Source: Prevotellaceae bacterium UBA1743
GTDB lineage: Bacteria > Bacteroidota > Bacteroidia > Bacteroidales > Bacteroidaceae
Assembly (NCBI GenBank): GCA_002314945.1
Contig: DCHV01000080.1
Location: 1-64,000 of the forward strand
DNA length: 64,000 bases
Reading direction: 5' to 3'
Shown piece after piece: positions 61,047 through 64,000 of the stretch. The notes beneath the pieces were generated by a model. It made no database searches. It worked only from the letters and a program-made list of their open reading frames with translations, and was not told the DNA's origin. Made by a program: the position numbers and the translations under genes. Position 1 is the stretch's first letter. Each line of letters starts with the position of its first letter.

Positions 61047-63088
61047 AAGCTGGTAAAAAAAATTCGACAGGCCGTTTTCGCATACTCCTATGTATGATAC
61101 TCATCGCAGCATTGTACATCTTTGGAACAGCATTGCACACCATGTTGCCACCCACTCGCAACTATTGGCTTCAAGTGAGCAAACGCTTCACCAAGGAGAA
61201 TCAGCCATTGCCCGCCGCACGAGGCAACTTGTACGACTGCAAAGGGAGGCTCGTAGCAGGATCTGTCCCTGAATACCGGCTCTATTTGGATTTCAACCTT
61301 ATCGAACCAGATACCGTCAAAAGGAAGAAAGCACAAGACTGGAGGGACTCGGTGCTGACAAATTGCATGGATAGCATATCTACAGGATTGGCACAGATAT
61401 TCCCCGACAAGAACGCAAAATGGTTTAAAAACAGGCTTCTCGAAGGCATGAAAAAGAAAAGTCATGCATGGCGTATATATCCCAAACATGCCTCCTACAT
61501 CCAGTTCATGGAATGCAAGAAATTACCATTGCTCAGGGAAAGTACGACCAAAGGCGGATTCTATTCCGAAATCAAGATGAGCAGAAAGAAGCCATACGGC
61601 TCTGCCGCCACAAGAACTTTCGGAGACTTGTATAGAGATTCGGATGCAGCCAAGTTTGGATTGGAACTGAGCTTCGACAGCATTTTGCGCGGCAAACCAG
61701 GTAAAAGTCATATTGCGAAGGTTCGCAACCGAAAATTGAATTTCGTAGATATCGAACCAGAAAACGGTCATGACTTACAGACAACCATAGATGTGGACAT
61801 CCAAGACCAAGCCGAGAAATCCATCGTAAGGAAGCTGGAAGAGATTGGTGGCGAAACAGGTATTGTCATTGTGATGGAAGTAGCCACTGGTGATGTGAAA
61901 GCCATCGTCAACATGACAAAGGGAAAAGACGGCAATTACTATGAGATGAAGAACAATGCCGTAAGCGATTTGATGGAGCCTGGTTCCACATTCAAGACCG
62001 CAAGCATCATGGTAGGATTGGAAGACGGGAAAATCAAGAAGAGTGACATTGTTGACTGCACAGGAGGTAAATACAAGATGTACGGACGATGGATGAATGA
62101 CCACAACTGGCGAAAAGGCGGATATGGTGTACTGACCGTGCCAGAGGTTCTTCAATTCAGTTCTAACATTGGCGTCAGCCGTCTCATAGACAAAGCTTAC
62201 CACGACCACCCTGAGGATTTCGTAAAAGGGCTCAAAAGAGAAGGTGTGGGACACCTTCTCGATCTTCCTTTCCAAGGAAAAGGAGAGCCTATCGTCCCAG
62301 AACCAAAAAGCAAGAAAAGATACTGGAGCAAGACAGACTTGCCATGGATGAGCATTGGATATGTGACCCAGTTACCTCCTATCAGCACATTGACTTTCTA
62401 CAATGCCATCGCCAACGGAGGAAAAATGGTAAAACCTCGTTTTATCAAGGCCGAATTGGTGGATGGAACAGTTGTAAAAGAATTTCCCACAGAGACTCTT
62501 GTTCCAAGCATCTGTAAGCCAACCACGCTGGCAGATATACAAGAAATACTGGAAAGTGTTGTCAGCAAGGGCTTAGGTAAGAAGGCTGGCAACGGAGGGA
62601 AATATTTCCGTGTGAGCGGAAAAACGGGGACAGCACAAATAGCCAAGTTACATGGTGGAGGCTATCATTCAGGGACTCCTCGATACATGGTTTCCTTCTG
62701 TGGATATTTCCCTTCCGAAAAGCCCCAATACAGTTGTATCGTGTGCATAGTAAAAGATGGATTGCCAGCCTCGGGTGGAGGACAGTGTGGCCCAGTATTC
62801 AGCGAAGTATCACAATACATAATGGCAAAAGGTATTTTCCGAGACACGGAAGAGGCCGCAGATAGTCTGTCTGTTTTTGAGCCAAGTATAACCAAGGAAG
62901 CCGAAAGTAAAATAGATTCAACCTTGGTGCCCAATTTGGTCGGAATGGGGGCTAAGGATGCTGTTTACTTGATGCAAGGAAGAGGAATGCGAGTAAGATT
63001 GAACGGATGGGGCTCGGTGAAAAGTCAAGACATCCCATACGGTGCCACTGTCAAAAAAGGAAAGACTATCACTCTACAGTTAGAATAA
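61043..63088 (+). CDS. ftsI: Penicillin-binding protein 3 / FtsI septal transpeptidase with PASTA domain
   Basis: 681 residues: N-terminal membrane segment (FRILLCMILIAALYIFGTAL), a dimerisation domain with AARGNLYDCKGRLVAGSVPEY, and a transpeptidase domain. Motifs are STFK (Ser315, Lys318), SSN in LQFSSNIGVSR, and KTGTAQ near residue 530. A single PASTA repeat lies at the C terminus (VPNLVGMGAKDAVYLMQG...GYxV-type end TITLQLE). It cross-links septal peptidoglycan. Start overlaps the ftsL-like gene by 4 bp. Confidence 0.96.
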   Translation: MKAGKKNSTGRFRILLCMILIAALYIFGTALHTMLPPTRNYWLQVSKRFTKENQPLPAARGNLYDCKGRLVAGSVPEYRLYLDFNLIEPDTVKRKKAQDWRDSVLTNCMDSISTGLAQIFPDKNAKWFKNRLLEGMKKKSHAWRIYPKHASYIQFMECKKLPLLRESTTKGGFYSEIKMSRKKPYGSAATRTFGDLYRDSDAAKFGLELSFDSILRGKPGKSHIAKVRNRKLNFVDIEPENGHDLQTTIDVDIQDQAEKSIVRKLEEIGGETGIVIVMEVATGDVKAIVNMTKGKDGNYYEMKNNAVSDLMEPGSTFKTASIMVGLEDGKIKKSDIVDCTGGKYKMYGRWMNDHNWRKGGYGVLTVPEVLQFSSNIGVSRLIDKAYHDHPEDFVKGLKREGVGHLLDLPFQGKGEPIVPEPKSKKRYWSKTDLPWMSIGYVTQLPPISTLTFYNAIANGGKMVKPRFIKAELVDGTVVKEFPTETLVPSICKPTTLADIQEILESVVSKGLGKKAGNGGKYFRVSGKTGTAQIAKLHGGGYHSGTPRYMVSFCGYFPSEKPQYSCIVCIVKDGLPASGGGQCGPVFSEVSQYIMAKGIFRDTEEAADSLSVFEPSITKEAESKIDSTLVPNLVGMGAKDAVYLMQGRGMRVRLNGWGSVKSQDIPYGATVKKGKTITLQLE

Positions 63089-63135
63089 TACCTTATTATA
63101 TAATATAGACAAAAGATAATACACGAACGGACGAT

Positions 63136-64000
63136 ATGAAACTTGAACAACTGATAGGAAGTAACAAGCCACTACAGGTAGAAGGAGATATATGCAAGGA
63201 AGTGACAGGCATAGAAACCGACAGCCGACGTGTGAAGGAAGGAACGCTCTTTGTAGCCATGCGAGGAACCCAAACAGATGGACACGCATACATAGAGAAA
63301 GCCATAGAAGCTGGCGCATCTGTTATCGTATGCGAAACGCTTCCACCAGTTACCAAAGAGCATGTAACATATCTCAAATATGAGGATACATCTACCGTAG
63401 TAGGCCCTATGGCCACCAGATATTATGGTGACCCCACGAAACGAATGAAGCTCGTGGGTGTGACTGGAACTAACGGAAAAACAACTATTGCCACACTATT
63501 GTACCATCTATTCCGTCGCATGGGCTTCAAATGCGGATTATGCAGTACTGTATGCAACTATATCGACGGAAAAGCCATTGCTGCAGAATGTACGACCCCC
63601 GACCCCATTACCCTAAATCGTCTTTTGGGCGAAATGGCAGACGAAGGGTGCCAGTTTGCTTTCATGGAAGTAAGCAGTCATAGTGTAGTGCAAAAAAGAA
63701 TCGGAGGATTGCATTTTACGGGTGGAATCTTCACCAATCTGACACGAGACCATCTGGATTATCATGGCACTTTCGAGAATTACCGAGATGCCAAAAAGAC
63801 ATTCTTTGACATCTTGCCACAAAATGCCTTTGCGCTGACCAACGCAGATGACCGCAATGGTTTGACTATGCTACAGAATACCAAAGCCAGCAGACAGACC
63901 TACTCCATCCGTGGAGGTGCCGATTTTCAGGCGAAGATTTTGGAAGAAAGTCTGGAAGGCATGAACCTTCTTATGAATGGAGAGGAAGTATATGTAAGAT
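63136..64000 (+). CDS. murE: UDP-N-acetylmuramyl-tripeptide synthetase MurE (3' end outside window)
   Basis: About 288 residues are visible from the ATG at 63136; the frame is open to the window end. [21 protein letters not shown] is the UDP-binding N-terminal domain, [20 protein letters not shown] the ATP P-loop near residue 112, [14 protein letters not shown] and [13 protein letters not shown] follow, and [17 protein letters not shown] is the family block near residue 198. MurE adds the third amino acid (usually meso-diaminopimelate in Gram-negatives) to UDP-MurNAc-L-Ala-D-Glu; the residue-selecting DNPR-type motif is beyond the window. Confidence 0.95.
   Translation, partial: MKLEQLIGSNKPLQVEGDICKEVTGIETDSRRVKEGTLFVAMRGTQTDGHAYIEKAIEAGASVIVCETLPPVTKEHVTYLKYEDTSTVVGPMATRYYGDPTKRMKLVGVTGTNGKTTIATLLYHLFRRMGFKCGLCSTVCNYIDGKAIAAECTTPDPITLNRLLGEMADEGCQFAFMEVSSHSVVQKRIGGLHFTGGIFTNLTRDHLDYHGTFENYRDAKKTFFDILPQNAFALTNADDRNGLTMLQNTKASRQTYSIRGGADFQAKILEESLEGMNLLMNGEEVYVR

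Overview
The window is chromosomal DNA from a member of the Bacteroidales, most likely a gut or oral Prevotellaceae/Bacteroidaceae species. The evidence is the gene content (GldH, PorT, a RicT-type PSP1 protein, GlsB/GlsA-like acyltransferases, GH106/GH53/GH36/GH43 polysaccharide enzymes, a BspA-like leucine-rich repeat protein). Many genes are also preceded by the Bacteroidetes promoter signature TTTG-N19-21-TAnnTTTG, and classical Shine-Dalgarno sites are scarce. Gene density is high and many neighbours overlap by ATGA or TAATG, so long translationally coupled operons dominate.

Layout. 1-2.3 kb: 3' part of a GH106 rhamnosidase-like enzyme. 2.3-6.7 kb (minus): LptF/LptG permease, RibBA, aspartate aminotransferase. 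6.8 kb: tRNA-Met(CAT) with its own promoter and terminator. 7.0-9.7 kb (minus): GH53 endo-galactanase, a YhcH-type sugar protein and a COG4299 membrane acyltransferase. 9.85-16.2 kb (plus): stand-alone IMP cyclohydrolase domain, then the rod-shape cluster mreB-mreC-mreD-mrdA-rodA. 16.1-19.9 kb (minus): metF, holB, ricT-like, gldH. 20-22.6 kb (plus): hexose-phosphate mutase and nagA. 22.6-29.2 kb: accessory region with repeat-rich spacers, a DUF4143 ATPase, a BspA-like surface protein, and a membrane-tethered TPR regulator next to a stand-alone copy of its C-terminal domain. 29.2-32.2 kb (minus): PorT, GH5, dicarboxylate symporter. 32.4 kb: a 54-residue 2[4Fe-4S] ferredoxin. 32.7-41.2 kb (plus): sppA, lpxK, purine nucleoside phosphorylase, thiL, galM, a possibly frameshifted small gene, GH36. 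41.3-44.6 kb (minus): NSS transporter, helix-hairpin-helix protein, GH43. 44.7-48.7 kb: VanZ-like protein (plus), then acyl-CoA ligase, prfB, a 46-residue membrane protein and CYTH (minus). 48.8 kb: argE-type deacetylase. 49.9-57.5 kb (minus): a tight seven-gene envelope and nucleotide operon (glsA/glsB-like, dgt, dut, TPR protein, DUF4292 lipoprotein, EnvC-like). 57.8-59.0 kb (minus): cyclophilin and a small secreted protein. 59.2-64 kb (plus): division and cell-wall cluster mraZ-rsmH-ftsL-ftsI-murE, running off the window.

Most of the window is core envelope, elongation and division machinery plus glycan metabolism. The less expected signals are: three intergenic arrays built on an 11-bp period but with different unit sequences; a 33-bp-period repeat pair in front of the DUF4143 ATPase; the single-domain PurH; the split-off regulator domain; a TGGGG-N5-TGGGG MraZ operator overlapping the mraZ promoter; and a back-to-back promoter pair between the acyl-CoA ligase and argE. 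No CRISPR array, rRNA, integrase or transposase was seen.
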